Shown in pieces: positions 1 to 6,833 of a stretch of DNA of 12,079 bases. This stretch comes from JBGTKH01 sp041744735 (lineage in GTDB: Bacteria > Planctomycetota > Planctomycetia > Pirellulales > Pirellulaceae). The stretch spans positions 1 through 12,079 of the forward strand of contig JBGTKH010000417.1 of assembly GCA_041744735.1 (NCBI GenBank). Direction: 5' to 3'. Both the position numbers and the translations under genes were made by a program. Numbering within the stretch: position 1 is the stretch's first letter; every line of letters begins with the position of its first letter. The notes beneath the pieces were generated by a model, which saw only the letters and a program-made list of their open reading frames with translations, did no database searches and was not told the origin of the DNA.

Positions 1-2
1 GG

Positions 3-1073
3 CTGACCGGTCTGATGTCGGCCTGCTGGCGATTGCCGTGGGGCTTGGGTGCGCTGCTCGCGGGCTGGCTGGTTGATCGCTTCGGTTCGAAACGCTTGCT
101 GTCGATTTATTTGCTCGGCTGCGCGGGAGCGTGCGGCGTGGCGGCCGCCATCGTGCCGCTGCCGATGCTGTTTGTGGCCATGTTCAGCATGGGATCGCTG
201 GCCAGCATCTATCATCCGGCTGGGCTGGCGTTGATCTCGCACGAGACCACCGCCGCCAATCGTCCGCGGGCGTTGGGAGTGCACGGAATCTTCGGCTCGG
301 CGGGCATCGCGCTGGCGCCGTTTCTGGCGTGGATGTTCCTGTCGGCCGGCTTCGGCTGGCGGCAGTACTACGGGGCGCTGGTGATTCCCGGAGCCATTCT
401 GGGTCTGGTGTTTCTCGGACTGGCGATCCGCGATGGCAGCAACACCGGCGCCGCCTCGCAACGTCCGGCTCAAGCGGACGACGAGCAAGCCGATTGGCCG
501 TCGTTCTTCACGCTCACTGTGCTGGCGCTAATGCAGGGCTTCGTTTATTCAGCCGTGTTGAGTTTCCTGGCCCGGTATCTGTCCGGTTGGCAACCGTCGT
601 GGCTGATCGAGTGGCCGCAGCGCGGGGGCGGCTCGTTGGCCACGGGCGTGTTGTTCTCCGCCGGCGTACTGCTAATCGGCTGCATCGGACAGTACATCGC
701 CGGACGGATCGCGCGGCCGGAATTGCTCGAACGGCAGCTTGCTTTGATTTGCTTCGGCAACGTGCCCTGTCTGCTGTGGATGGCAGTGGCCAAAGACTGG
801 AACCGCCCATTGGCCGCCGCGCTGTTCGCCTTGGTGCACTTCATGCACCAGCCGATCTACAACAGCCTGATCGCCAAGTACACGCCGCGCCACCGCCGCA
901 GCCTGTGCTATGGATTCAGCTTCGCCATGGGACTGGGGATTGGCGGCCTGGGCGCCTACTTCGCCGGCCAAACGCGCAACGACCAATTGATCTACACCGC
1001 CTTGGCCATCATCGCCGCGGTTGCGGGTTGCATCGGTGTAATCCTCGCGCGACTCGCCATTCGCGGAAAGTAA
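3..1073 (+). CDS. MFS transporter, 5' end cut by window edge
   Basis: Major facilitator superfamily membrane carrier; the substrate cannot be told from sequence. The frame is open to the left edge, so the ATG at position 15 is probably an internal methionine and the first helix or so is missing. Visible are the loop 2-3 signature GWLVDRFGSKR (MFS motif A, G-x-x-x-D-R-x-G-x-K/R), a run of hydrophobic helices rich in Gly and Ala, and a hydrophilic central linker (GSNTGAASQRPAQADDEQADW) separating the two halves, as is usual in MFS proteins. The C-terminal half carries a second loop resembling motif A (AKYTPRHRRSLCYGFSF). The visible 352 residues from position 15 compare with about 400 for complete members. 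The stop lies 77 bp before the GDP-fucose synthase gene on the same strand, so co-transcription is possible. The family call is secure; the role is unknown. Confidence 0.85.
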   Translation: MTGLMSACWRLPWGLGALLAGWLVDRFGSKRLLSIYLLGCAGACGVAAAIVPLPMLFVAMFSMGSLASIYHPAGLALISHETTAANRPRALGVHGIFGSAGIALAPFLAWMFLSAGFGWRQYYGALVIPGAILGLVFLGLAIRDGSNTGAASQRPAQADDEQADWPSFFTLTVLALMQGFVYSAVLSFLARYLSGWQPSWLIEWPQRGGGSLATGVLFSAGVLLIGCIGQYIAGRIARPELLERQLALICFGNVPCLLWMAVAKDWNRPLAAALFALVHFMHQPIYNSLIAKYTPRHRRSLCYGFSFAMGLGIGGLGAYFAGQTRNDQLIYTALAIIAAVAGCIGVILARLAIRGK

Positions 1074-1150
1074 ACGATTGTCAGAAAGACGGGCGTGACT
1101 TATGTTGGGACAGGGCTTCAACTCACCGGAAACGGCTGTTAACCGTAAAC

Positions 1151-2095
1151 ATGCACCTGAGCGCACGCATCTACGTGGCGGGCCATCGCGGGCTGGTGGG
1201 CTCGGCGATTGTCCGCCGGTTGGCGCGCGAAGGGTTTTCCAATCTGCTGACGACCGAGCGGCAGGATGTTGATCTGCGCGAGCAACGGGCCGTCGCACAG
1301 TGGTTTGCCGATCGGGAGCCGGAGTATGTGTTCCTGGCTGCGGGCACCGTGGGCGGGATCATGGCCAACTCGACGCGGCCCGCCGAGTTCATCTACGACA
1401 ACCTGATGATCCACGCCAACGTGGTGCATGCCAGCTATTTGTGCGGCGTAAAGCGGCTGCTGTACCTGGGCAGTTCGTGTATCTACCCGCGGCTGTGCCC
1501 GCAGCCGATCCGCGAAGAGTATCTGCTGAGCGGGCCGCTGGAGCCCACGAACGAAGCTTACGCGATGGCCAAAATCTCCGGCATCAAGCTGTGCCAATCT
1601 TACCGGCGGCAGTACAACTGCGATTTCATTTCGGCCATGCCCACGAATTTGTACGGCCCGCAAGACAACTTTGACTTGCAAAGTTCGCACGTGTTGCCCG
1701 CGTTGATCCGCAAGTTTCACGATGCCAAGGTCGCCGGTCAAAGAGAGGTGACGATTTGGGGCACGGGGACGCCGAAGCGCGAGTTCCTGCACGTGGATGA
1801 TCTGGCCGATGCCTGCCTGTTTCTGATCCGCCATTATCCCGACGATCTACACATCAACGTCGGTACGGGCCAGGATCTGAGCATCCGGGAACTGGCCGAA
1901 CTGGTGCGCGAGGTGGTCTATCCGGAGGCCGAATTGCGGCTGGACACCAGCAAGCCCGATGGCATGCCGCGCAAGCTGCTGGACGTAACCCGCCTGCATC
2001 AGCTAGGCTGGCGGCATCGGGTCGAATTGCGCGACGGAATCGCCAGCACGTACCAGTGGTTCGAACAGCATGTGGTGCAGCAGGCCGTGACTTAG
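1151..2095 (+). CDS. fcl: GDP-L-fucose synthase (GDP-4-keto-6-deoxymannose epimerase/reductase)
   Basis: Cytosolic short-chain dehydrogenase/reductase of the extended (epimerase) class, 314 residues, the normal length for the family. It carries out the last step of GDP-L-fucose synthesis: 3,5-epimerisation and NADPH-dependent reduction of GDP-4-keto-6-deoxy-D-mannose. Seen in sequence: the N-terminal Rossmann motif GHRGLVGS (residues 11-18), SSCIYP with S108, and YAMAK with Y137 and K141. This Ser/Tyr/Lys spacing matches the triad of the E. coli enzyme (S107/Y136/K140). TNLYGPQDN and the C-terminal GTPKREFLHVDDLADA segment are also typical. The frame is open far upstream, across the MFS gene, but the ATG at 1151 puts the Rossmann strand at the expected distance from the N-terminus, so I chose it. 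No clear Shine-Dalgarno precedes it. The partner dehydratase gene follows on the same strand after 249 bp of repeat-bearing DNA. Confidence 0.95.
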   Translation: MHLSARIYVAGHRGLVGSAIVRRLAREGFSNLLTTERQDVDLREQRAVAQWFADREPEYVFLAAGTVGGIMANSTRPAEFIYDNLMIHANVVHASYLCGVKRLLYLGSSCIYPRLCPQPIREEYLLSGPLEPTNEAYAMAKISGIKLCQSYRRQYNCDFISAMPTNLYGPQDNFDLQSSHVLPALIRKFHDAKVAGQREVTIWGTGTPKREFLHVDDLADACLFLIRHYPDDLHINVGTGQDLSIRELAELVREVVYPEAELRLDTSKPDGMPRKLLDVTRLHQLGWRHRVELRDGIASTYQWFEQHVVQQAVT

Positions 2096-2110
2096 TAGTG
2101 AACTGTCAGC

Positions 2111-2265
2111 CGTGCATTGTATGGGTAGCCGAAGTCGCCAGACTTTGGCCGGCTTCGAGAAAACCAAACTCTGGCGAGTTCGGCTACACCGTGCATTGTA
2201 TGGGTAGCCGAAGTCGCCAGACTCTGGCGAGTTCGGCTAAACCAAACTCTGGCGAGTTCGGCTAC
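2111..2265. repeat. Duplicated hairpin repeat (two ~79-bp units) between fcl and gmd
   Basis: Two units begin at 2111 and 2190, each opening with the same 34 bases (CGTGCATTGTATGGGTAGCC and onwards). Each contains an imperfect hairpin, 2125-2187 and 2204-2265, whose 20-nt arms run GTAGCCGAAGTCGCCAGACT and ACTCTGGCGAGTTCGGCTAC. The arms pair except for one G-G and one C-C mismatch, and both mismatches are the same in the two units. In the second unit the loop has been replaced by an extra copy of the right arm (CTCTGGCGAGTTCGGCTA at 2222-2239 and again at 2247-2264), so the left arm has two alternative partners. Open frames through this region are repeat-derived and not genes. This resembles a dispersed non-coding repeat of planctomycete genomes; its function is unknown. 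Confidence 0.85.
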
Positions 2266-2344
2266 ATCGATCAGCGAACGTCCCCTGCCAGCTCGTCTGG
2301 CAGAAACGTAAGCTTGATAGGCTTGCCGAGAAGAGAGGACGAAC

Positions 2345-3319
2345 ATGAAGCGCGCACTAATCACGGGCATCACAGGTCAGGACGGGTCGTACCTGGCAGA
2401 GCTGCTGTTGGAGTTGGGGTACGAAGTGCATGGATTCATTCGTCGAGTGGCGCTGGAGGACCCGGCCCACCGGCTGTCGCGGCTGACGGGCGTGCTGGAC
2501 CGCATTCACTTGCACCCGGCCAGCCTGGAGAGTTTTCCCAGCCTGTACACGCCGATCTCGCAGATTCAGCCCGATGAGCTGTATCACCTGGCGGCCCAGA
2601 GCTTCGTGTCGTATTCGTTCGAAGATGCCTTTTCGACGTTTCGCACGAACATCGACGGCACACATTTCGTGATGGAATCGGTCCGACAATGTGCGCCGCA
2701 CTGCCGCGTGTACTTCGCGGGCTCCAGCGAGATGTTCGGCAAGGTGACCGAAGTGCCGCAGACGGAAAACACGCGGTTCCATCCCCGCTCGCCGTACGGT
2801 GTGTCGAAGGTCACCGGGTTCGAGCTGGCGCGGAATTATCGCGAAGCGTACGGGATGTTTGTGTGCTCGGGCATTTTGTTCAATCACGAATCGCCGCGCC
2901 GCGGGTTCGAGTTCGTCACCCGCAAGATCAGCTCGCACGTGGCCAAGATCAAAAAGGGACTGGCCACGGAGCTGCCACTGGGCAACCTGGACGCCAAACG
3001 CGATTGGGGATTCGCCAAGGATTACGTGCGGGCCATGCACTTGATGCTGCAGCAGGAGGAGCCGGACGATTTCGTGGTCGCCACCGGCCAAACGCATTCG
3101 GTGCGCGAGTTTTGCGAACTAGCCTTTGGGCACGTCGGGCTGGATTACGAGCAATACTTAAACGTCAAGACCGAACTGTACCGGCCGGCCGAAGTGCAAC
3201 TGCTGCTGGGCGACGCCAGCAAAGCCCGTGAAAAATTGGGCTGGCAGCCGACCTGCTCGTTCGACGAACTGGTGAAGATGATGGTCGAGCACGATCTGGA
3301 AACATGCGCGGAGCGGTGA
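2345..3319 (+). CDS. gmd: GDP-mannose 4,6-dehydratase
   Basis: Cytosolic extended SDR enzyme converting GDP-D-mannose to GDP-4-keto-6-deoxy-D-mannose, the substrate of the upstream fcl product. At 324 residues it is within, slightly below, the usual range for the family. Seen in sequence: GITGQDGSYL (Rossmann glycine motif, residues 8-17), the conserved HLAAQSFV stretch, GSSEMFGK with S127/S128/E129 at the catalytic Thr-Glu position of the E. coli enzyme, YGVSK with Y151 and K155, and NHESPRRGFEFVTRKI (GDP-sugar and dimer contact region). RDWGFAKDYVRAMHLMLQ is also highly characteristic. The start at 2345 is supported by a strong AGAGAGGA ribosome-binding site at 2332-2339, 5 bases upstream. 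Together fcl and gmd form a complete GDP-mannose to GDP-fucose branch; no fucosyltransferase can be assigned with certainty in the window. Confidence 0.96.
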   Translation: MKRALITGITGQDGSYLAELLLELGYEVHGFIRRVALEDPAHRLSRLTGVLDRIHLHPASLESFPSLYTPISQIQPDELYHLAAQSFVSYSFEDAFSTFRTNIDGTHFVMESVRQCAPHCRVYFAGSSEMFGKVTEVPQTENTRFHPRSPYGVSKVTGFELARNYREAYGMFVCSGILFNHESPRRGFEFVTRKISSHVAKIKKGLATELPLGNLDAKRDWGFAKDYVRAMHLMLQQEEPDDFVVATGQTHSVREFCELAFGHVGLDYEQYLNVKTELYRPAEVQLLLGDASKAREKLGWQPTCSFDELVKMMVEHDLETCAER

Positions 3320-3376
3320 ACCTTTGGAGGGCGCGATCCTATAACGGCGATGAGCCGCCTCGGTCCAGATAAGGAT

Positions 3377-3491
3377 CCGCGAAAAAATAACTTGTCGAAT
3401 TAGCGGAACGGCGCAAGCCCTCCGGTGCCGCAAACCGGAGGGCTTGCGCCCTGCCGCTACTTTTCCAATTCATCAAGTTATTTTTTCGCGG
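3377..3491. mobile_element. 115-bp MITE-like palindromic element
   Basis: Perfect 18-bp terminal inverted repeats, CCGCGAAAAAATAACTTG at 3377-3394 and its reverse complement at 3474-3491, enclose a second perfect 17-bp inverted repeat (3410-3426 and 3434-3450, beginning GGCGCAAGCCCTCCGGT, loop 3427-3433). A short intermediate pairing TAGCGG/CCGCTA (3401-3406 with 3454-3459) links the two. The element has no coding capacity and could fold into one long cruciform. I found no target-site duplication beside the ends, so the mobile origin is inferred from the structure. It sits 57 bp after the gmd stop, where it might also act as a transcription barrier. Confidence 0.7.
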
Positions 3492-3493
3492 TT

Positions 3494-3535
3494 ACGAAGG
3501 ACGAAGGACGAAGGATGAAGGATGAAGGACGAAGG
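3494..3535. repeat. 7-bp tandem array, six units of ACGAAGG / ATGAAGG
   Basis: Six consecutive heptamers starting at 3494: three ACGAAGG, two ATGAAGG and one ACGAAGG. The array starts two bases after the palindromic element and is followed by ACTGAGT and a second array of the same period. It is non-coding, and its pure 7-bp period could not keep one reading frame. It belongs to the same class of heptamer repeats as those at 3550-3591 and 8987-9155. Confidence 0.85.
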
Positions 3536-3549
3536 ACTGAGTACTGCGT

Positions 3550-3591
3550 GCTGAAAGCTGAACGCTAAACGCTGAAAGCTAAGTGCTAAGA
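3550..3591. repeat. 7-bp tandem array, six units of GCTGAAA-type
   Basis: Six consecutive heptamers GCTGAAA, GCTGAAC, GCTAAAC, GCTGAAA, GCTAAGT, GCTAAGA. The invariant GCT and the A-rich remainder show drift of one parental unit. It lies in the 324-bp gap between gmd and the glycosyltransferase gene, which also holds the element at 3377-3491 and the hairpin at 3607-3641. I see no gene in that gap. Confidence 0.8.
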
Positions 3592-3606
3592 CTTCTAATA
3601 CAACGA

Positions 3607-3641
3607 AAAACTCCAAAAGCGGCGACGAGTCGCCGCACTCC
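3607..3641. repeat. Dispersed GC hairpin repeat, copy 1
   Basis: A 35-bp sequence containing the near-perfect palindrome GCGGCGACGAGTCGCCGC, preceded by AAAACTCCAAAA and followed by ACTCC. The same 35 bases recur with one change at 7033-7067, and a diverged inverted copy lies at 6799-6833. This copy ends two bases before the ATG of the glycosyltransferase gene, so if that start is right the hairpin occupies the ribosome-binding region. Confidence 0.8.
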
Positions 3642-3643
3642 AA

Positions 3644-4492
3644 ATGAACTATTCAGAAATGCAGGAGATGCGCGAGGCGCTGGCTCAGGTGGCCGAGTTG
3701 ACTGACGAGGACCTGTCCGAAGCGGATCGCGTTGCGCTGTTGGAGCGGCTGTTGGGAACGGCGATGTGCCGCAAGCTGGGCATCTATCCGCTGCCGGCCG
3801 ATTTTGTGCTGTCGGTAGTGATCCCGGTGTACAACGAAGTCAAGACAGTGGCGAAAGTGATCGACCGTGTGCGGCAATCGGGCGTGCCTTGCGAAATCAT
3901 ACTTGTCGACGACGGCAGCACCGATGGGACTCGACCTTTGCTCGACCGATACCGCGACGAATCGGACGTGAAAATCGTGCTCCATGAAAAGAACCAAGGT
4001 AAAGGGGCGGCGCTGAAGTCTGGCTTCCAACGTGCCACGGGCGACGCGGTGATCATTCAAGACGCGGATTTGGAATACGATCCGGCCGAATACCGATTTC
4101 TGCTGCAGCCGATCGTCGAAGGTCAGGCCGACGTGGTCTTCGGCAGCCGCTTCGCCGGTGACAGCCAGCGCGTGCTGTACTTCTGGCACTACTTGGGCAA
4201 CCGCATGCTCACGACGCTGTCGAACTGCTTCACGAATCTGAACCTGACCGACATGGAAACCTGCTACAAGGTCTTCCGCCGCGAAGTGATTGAGCAGGTG
4301 GCTCCCAAGCTGCGCGAAAACCGCTTTGGCATCGAGCCGGAGATCACCGCCAAAGTCGCCGCATTGCCCGGCATTCGCATCTTCGAACGTCCAATCAGCT
4401 ATGCCGGCCGAACTTTTTCCCAAGGCAAGAAGATCACGTGGCGCGATGGGCTAAGGGCGCTGTGGTGCATCGTGCGGTATCGAAGAGTGTGA
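3644..4492 (+). CDS. Family 2 glycosyltransferase, dolichol-phosphate-mannose-synthase type
   Basis: GT-A fold glycosyltransferase (GT2) of 282 residues, expected to transfer a sugar from a nucleotide donor to a polyprenyl phosphate or similar lipid acceptor at the cytosolic face of the membrane. Seen in sequence: the opening strand SVVIPVYNE, VDDGSTDGT with D89/D90 (nucleotide binding), NQGKGAALKSGF, and DADLEYDP with D140/D142 as the metal-binding DxD. GSRF, a DMETCYKVFRREV acceptor-loop segment, and EPEITAKVA followed by YAGRTFSQGKKITWRDG complete the DPM1-like pattern. There is no C-terminal membrane helix. A charged helical extension of about 50 residues precedes the catalytic domain. 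The ATG at 3644 lacks a Shine-Dalgarno; the in-frame ATGs at 3659 and 3668 are alternatives that would remove only part of the extension. It follows the GDP-fucose genes and may serve the same glycan pathway. Donor and acceptor are not determined. Confidence 0.9.
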   Translation: MNYSEMQEMREALAQVAELTDEDLSEADRVALLERLLGTAMCRKLGIYPLPADFVLSVVIPVYNEVKTVAKVIDRVRQSGVPCEIILVDDGSTDGTRPLLDRYRDESDVKIVLHEKNQGKGAALKSGFQRATGDAVIIQDADLEYDPAEYRFLLQPIVEGQADVVFGSRFAGDSQRVLYFWHYLGNRMLTTLSNCFTNLNLTDMETCYKVFRREVIEQVAPKLRENRFGIEPEITAKVAALPGIRIFERPISYAGRTFSQGKKITWRDGLRALWCIVRYRRV

Positions 4493-4563
4493 ACACCGGG
4501 CACCAAGGTTCGCTGACCAACCTCGCTCGTCTAACCGCGACCCAGTTTTCTTTCCAATACCGC

Positions 4564-5448
4564 CTAGCCAAACCGGCCGGTGATATAGTTTTCCGTGCGC
4601 TTTTGCTTGGGCCGCGTAAAGATCTCTTCGGTCGGGCCGAATTCGATCAGGTCGCCTTCATACAGAAAGGCCGTGGCGTCCGACGTGCGTGCGGCTTGTT
4701 GCATGTTGTGCGTGACGATCACGATCGTGTAGTCCTCACGTAACTCGGCGATCAGATCTTCGATCGAGTCGGTCGAGCGGGGATCGAGCGCCGAGCAAGG
4801 TTCGTCCATCAGCAGCAACTCGGGCCCGACGGCGATGGCGCGGGCAATGCACAGCCGCTGTTGCTGGCCGCCGCTCAGTCCGAGCGCCGGTTTGTGCAGC
4901 CGGTCTTTGACTTCGTCCCACACGGCCGCTTTACGCAGCGACCACTCGATCAACTCGTCCAATTCGGTCCGCGTGACTTTCAGATGCAGCCGCGGGCCGA
5001 AGGCTACGTTGTCGTAGATCGACTTGGGAAACGGGTTGGGCTTCTGAAACACCATGCCCACGCGACGCCGCAGATCGACCACGTCCGTGTTGCGGGACAG
5101 CACGTTCACCTCGTGCATTTCCAGCCCCCCCTCGGCCCGCGCTTCCGGCACGATGTCGTTCATGCGGTTGATCCACCGCAGCAGCGTGCTCTTGCCGCAG
5201 CCGCTGGGACCAATGAAGGCCGTGACCTGTTTTTCGGAAATGTCGATGCTGATCTCGCGCAGCGCCTGAAAATCGCCGTACCAGGCATTAAAGTCACGCA
5301 GCCGCACCGCAACACCCGCCGCGACGTCACGCGCTGACCGAACCGTATCACCATCTCCCGTCCGGCTGTGGGTGCTAACCACCGGCGCGGCCAGATGCGG
5401 GCGAGAACTGGCTTGATTCACGTTCTCAGAATCGCGGTTCGCGGTCAT
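4564..5448 (-). CDS. pstB: Phosphate ABC transporter ATP-binding protein PstB
   Basis: Cytosolic ATPase of the high-affinity phosphate importer PstSCAB. With the ATG at 5448 the protein has 294 residues, about 30-40 more than typical PstB because of a low-complexity N-terminal extension. Seen in order: WYGDFQAL near the domain start, Walker A GPSGCGKS (80-87), the PstB-typical Q-loop VFQKPNPFPKSIYDNVAFG (Q135), signature LSGGQQQR (191-198), Walker B LLLMDEP (211-217) with the D-loop SALDP, and H-loop THN (H247). The C-terminal FGPTEEIFTRPK and ENYITGRFG are diagnostic of PstB within the ABC superfamily. The frame continues to a TTG at 5478, but the ATG at 5448 has a GAGG 9 bases upstream (plus-strand 5458-5461) and is preferred. 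The gene is transcribed towards the glycosyltransferase gene with a 71-bp gap. No pstS, pstC, pstA or phoU is present in the window, so its partners lie elsewhere. Confidence 0.95.
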   Translation of the reverse strand: MTANRDSENVNQASSRPHLAAPVVSTHSRTGDGDTVRSARDVAAGVAVRLRDFNAWYGDFQALREISIDISEKQVTAFIGPSGCGKSTLLRWINRMNDIVPEARAEGGLEMHEVNVLSRNTDVVDLRRRVGMVFQKPNPFPKSIYDNVAFGPRLHLKVTRTELDELIEWSLRKAAVWDEVKDRLHKPALGLSGGQQQRLCIARAIAVGPELLLMDEPCSALDPRSTDSIEDLIAELREDYTIVIVTHNMQQAARTSDATAFLYEGDLIEFGPTEEIFTRPKQKRTENYITGRFG

Positions 5449-5577
5449 CAGCAGCGGCCTCGTACATGCATCGGTCAATCGGATGAATTTATGATGCGAT
5501 CCACTTTACGGACTGCCATGCCGCGCGCCCAGTCCCGGCGCTACTCGCTTTGTCACAGCTATGATTTGGGGTCCGAC

Positions 5578-5767
5578 GGGTGAGCCGTCGGCGCTAGCGG
5601 CTTGTTTATTTAGTCGGCGTCGAAGCAACGTATGGCGTAAATCATAACCCGAAGCGTAAGCGAGGGAGGAAAGGCCGCCCTCGCTTACGCTTCGGGTTAC
5701 TAAATCAACAAGCCGCTAGCCGCGGGCACTTCGCGACAGACCCGATGCTAGCGCGTTCGGCTCACCC
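5578..5767. repeat. Nested inverted-repeat element upstream of pstB and the adaptor gene
   Basis: Three inverted repeats are stacked inside each other. The outer arms at 5578-5598 and 5747-5767 (GGGTGAGCCGTCGGCGCTAGC type) match at 18 of 21 positions. The middle arms at 5594-5614 and 5699-5719 (beginning CTAGCGGCTTGTT) match at 20 of 21. The inner arms at 5645-5666 and 5678-5699 (beginning TAACCCGAAGCGTAAGC) are a perfect 22-bp pair around an 11-base loop. No coding potential is seen. The element fills the middle of the 465-bp divergent gap (5449-5913) between pstB and the HlyD-type adaptor gene; I see nothing identifiable in the rest of that gap. It looks like a composite of short mobile or REP-like sequences. 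Confidence 0.8.
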
Positions 5768-5913
5768 CAATATTGTCACAAAGCACTTGTTTTTCGCGGC
5801 GCCGTCCCGCACGGCACGCCGCGTAAGCTACGTTTGGACAGCGAAATCTACGCGCGGTACGTCAGGTAGTGCGCGTTGTAACGGTCGTTCCGAACGTGAG
5901 GCGAGAATCTGAT

Positions 5914-6789
5914 ATGAACACCATTTCGAGTATCATCAAATCTTCACAATGCGGCTCGCGTTGCCTTCATCTCAGTCTGGCGTTGGCCGTCGCCGCGAGT
6001 CTGACAGTCACCACCACACCATCGCAGGCCAGTCAATTGGATGGCTTCATCGAACCGTACCGCACCGTGAACGTGGGCACGGCCGAGCTGGGCATTATCG
6101 AGTCGCTCGACGTTTGCGAAGGGGATGTCGTCCAGCAGGGTCAGGTTTTGGCAGTCCTCGACAGCGATGTTTACAAATCGATCGTGGCGATTGCCGCAGA
6201 ACAGATGAAAGCCCGCGGACGGCTCGAATCGGCACAAGCCGAATTGCGGCTGCGGCAGAACCGGCTGGCCAAGCTGGTCGAGCTGCGCGAGAACGGTCAC
6301 GCTCGTCAAGAAGAAGTCGAACGGGCACGCACCGATGCGGCCATCAGTGAAGCACAAGTGCTGGCCGCACGTGAAGAATTGCTGGTCCGAAAGTTGGAGC
6401 ACGACAAGGCGCTTGTGCAACTCGAACGCCGCACGATCCGCGCACCGCTGGACGGTGTGATCACGAAATCTCACAAGCAGCAGGGTGAATTTGTCGCGCC
6501 GAACGATCCGTTCCTGTTTACGCTCGTGCAGTTGAATCCGTTGCTCGCGACCTTCTCTGTGCCGAGCCACGAGGTCGGCAGTCTGCGAACGGGCCAAAAA
6601 GTAATCGTCACGATCGTCGGCAACGACGTCCGCGTGAACGGCATCGTCGAATTGGTTTCGCCGGTGACCGACGCCGAAAGCGGTACCGTGCGAGTCAAGG
6701 TGCGCATCGACAACCCTCAAGGCGTGTACCGCAGCGGCGAACGCTGCCTGCTACTCGTCCCGCCGGCACCCAAGACCGTGTCACGTTAA
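5914..6789 (+). CDS. HlyD/RND-type periplasmic adaptor (membrane fusion protein)
   Basis: A 291-residue exported adaptor of the kind that bridges an inner-membrane transporter to an outer-membrane channel. The N-terminus has a hydrophobic segment (LSLALAVAASLTV) and a likely signal-peptidase site after PSQA, residues 38-41 of the ATG-initiated form. The mature part starts with a lipoyl half-motif, GTAELGIIESLDVCEGDVVQQGQVLAVLD in pattern. A long Arg/Glu/Ala/Leu-rich coiled-coil hairpin (about residues 85-170) follows, then the second lipoyl half-motif IRAPLDGVITKSHKQQGEFV and a beta-barrel domain ending GVYRSGERCLLLVPP. At under 300 residues it is short for the family, with a small membrane-proximal domain. 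A GTG at 5869 is in frame, but the ATG at 5914 gives a better signal peptide and has AGG about 12 bases upstream. It is the first of three co-directional adaptor-containing genes; no transporter gene adjoins it. Confidence 0.88.
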   Translation: MNTISSIIKSSQCGSRCLHLSLALAVAASLTVTTTPSQASQLDGFIEPYRTVNVGTAELGIIESLDVCEGDVVQQGQVLAVLDSDVYKSIVAIAAEQMKARGRLESAQAELRLRQNRLAKLVELRENGHARQEEVERARTDAAISEAQVLAAREELLVRKLEHDKALVQLERRTIRAPLDGVITKSHKQQGEFVAPNDPFLFTLVQLNPLLATFSVPSHEVGSLRTGQKVIVTIVGNDVRVNGIVELVSPVTDAESGTVRVKVRIDNPQGVYRSGERCLLLVPPAPKTVSR

Positions 6790-6803
6790 ACCCCTTTCGG
6801 AGT

Positions 6804-6833
6804 GCGGCGACTTGTCGCCGCTTTGGGATTTTT
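6804..6833 (+). terminator. Candidate intrinsic terminator of the first adaptor gene
   Basis: The palindrome GCGGCGACTTGTCGCCGC (6804-6821) begins 15 bases after the stop codon at 6789 and is followed by TTTGGGATTTTT. It looks like a rho-independent terminator, although the T-tract is interrupted. The last eight bases of the tract are also one copy of the target duplication of the adjacent MITE. The same hairpin occurs elsewhere as a repeat without a T-run, so its role as a terminator is an inference. Confidence 0.45.

Noticed and set aside
131..1150. Long plus-strand open frame upstream of and continuous with fcl
   Set aside because: It is an alternative frame across the MFS gene; the translation is Arg/His/Gly-rich and resembles no protein. 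GDP-fucose synthase homology begins only at 1151.
2056..2577. Open frames on both strands through the fcl-gmd gap
   Set aside because: They are made of the hairpin repeat units (recurring SGEFGY-type peptides) and overlap gmd in a wrong frame.
3653..4423. Long antisense open frames under the glycosyltransferase, gmd, fcl and adaptor genes
   Set aside because: Typical shadow frames of GC-rich coding DNA; each lies opposite a gene with clear catalytic or structural motifs.
4493..4563. Terminator between convergent glycosyltransferase and pstB genes
   Set aside because: Only weak 4-bp pairings and no T-tract are visible.
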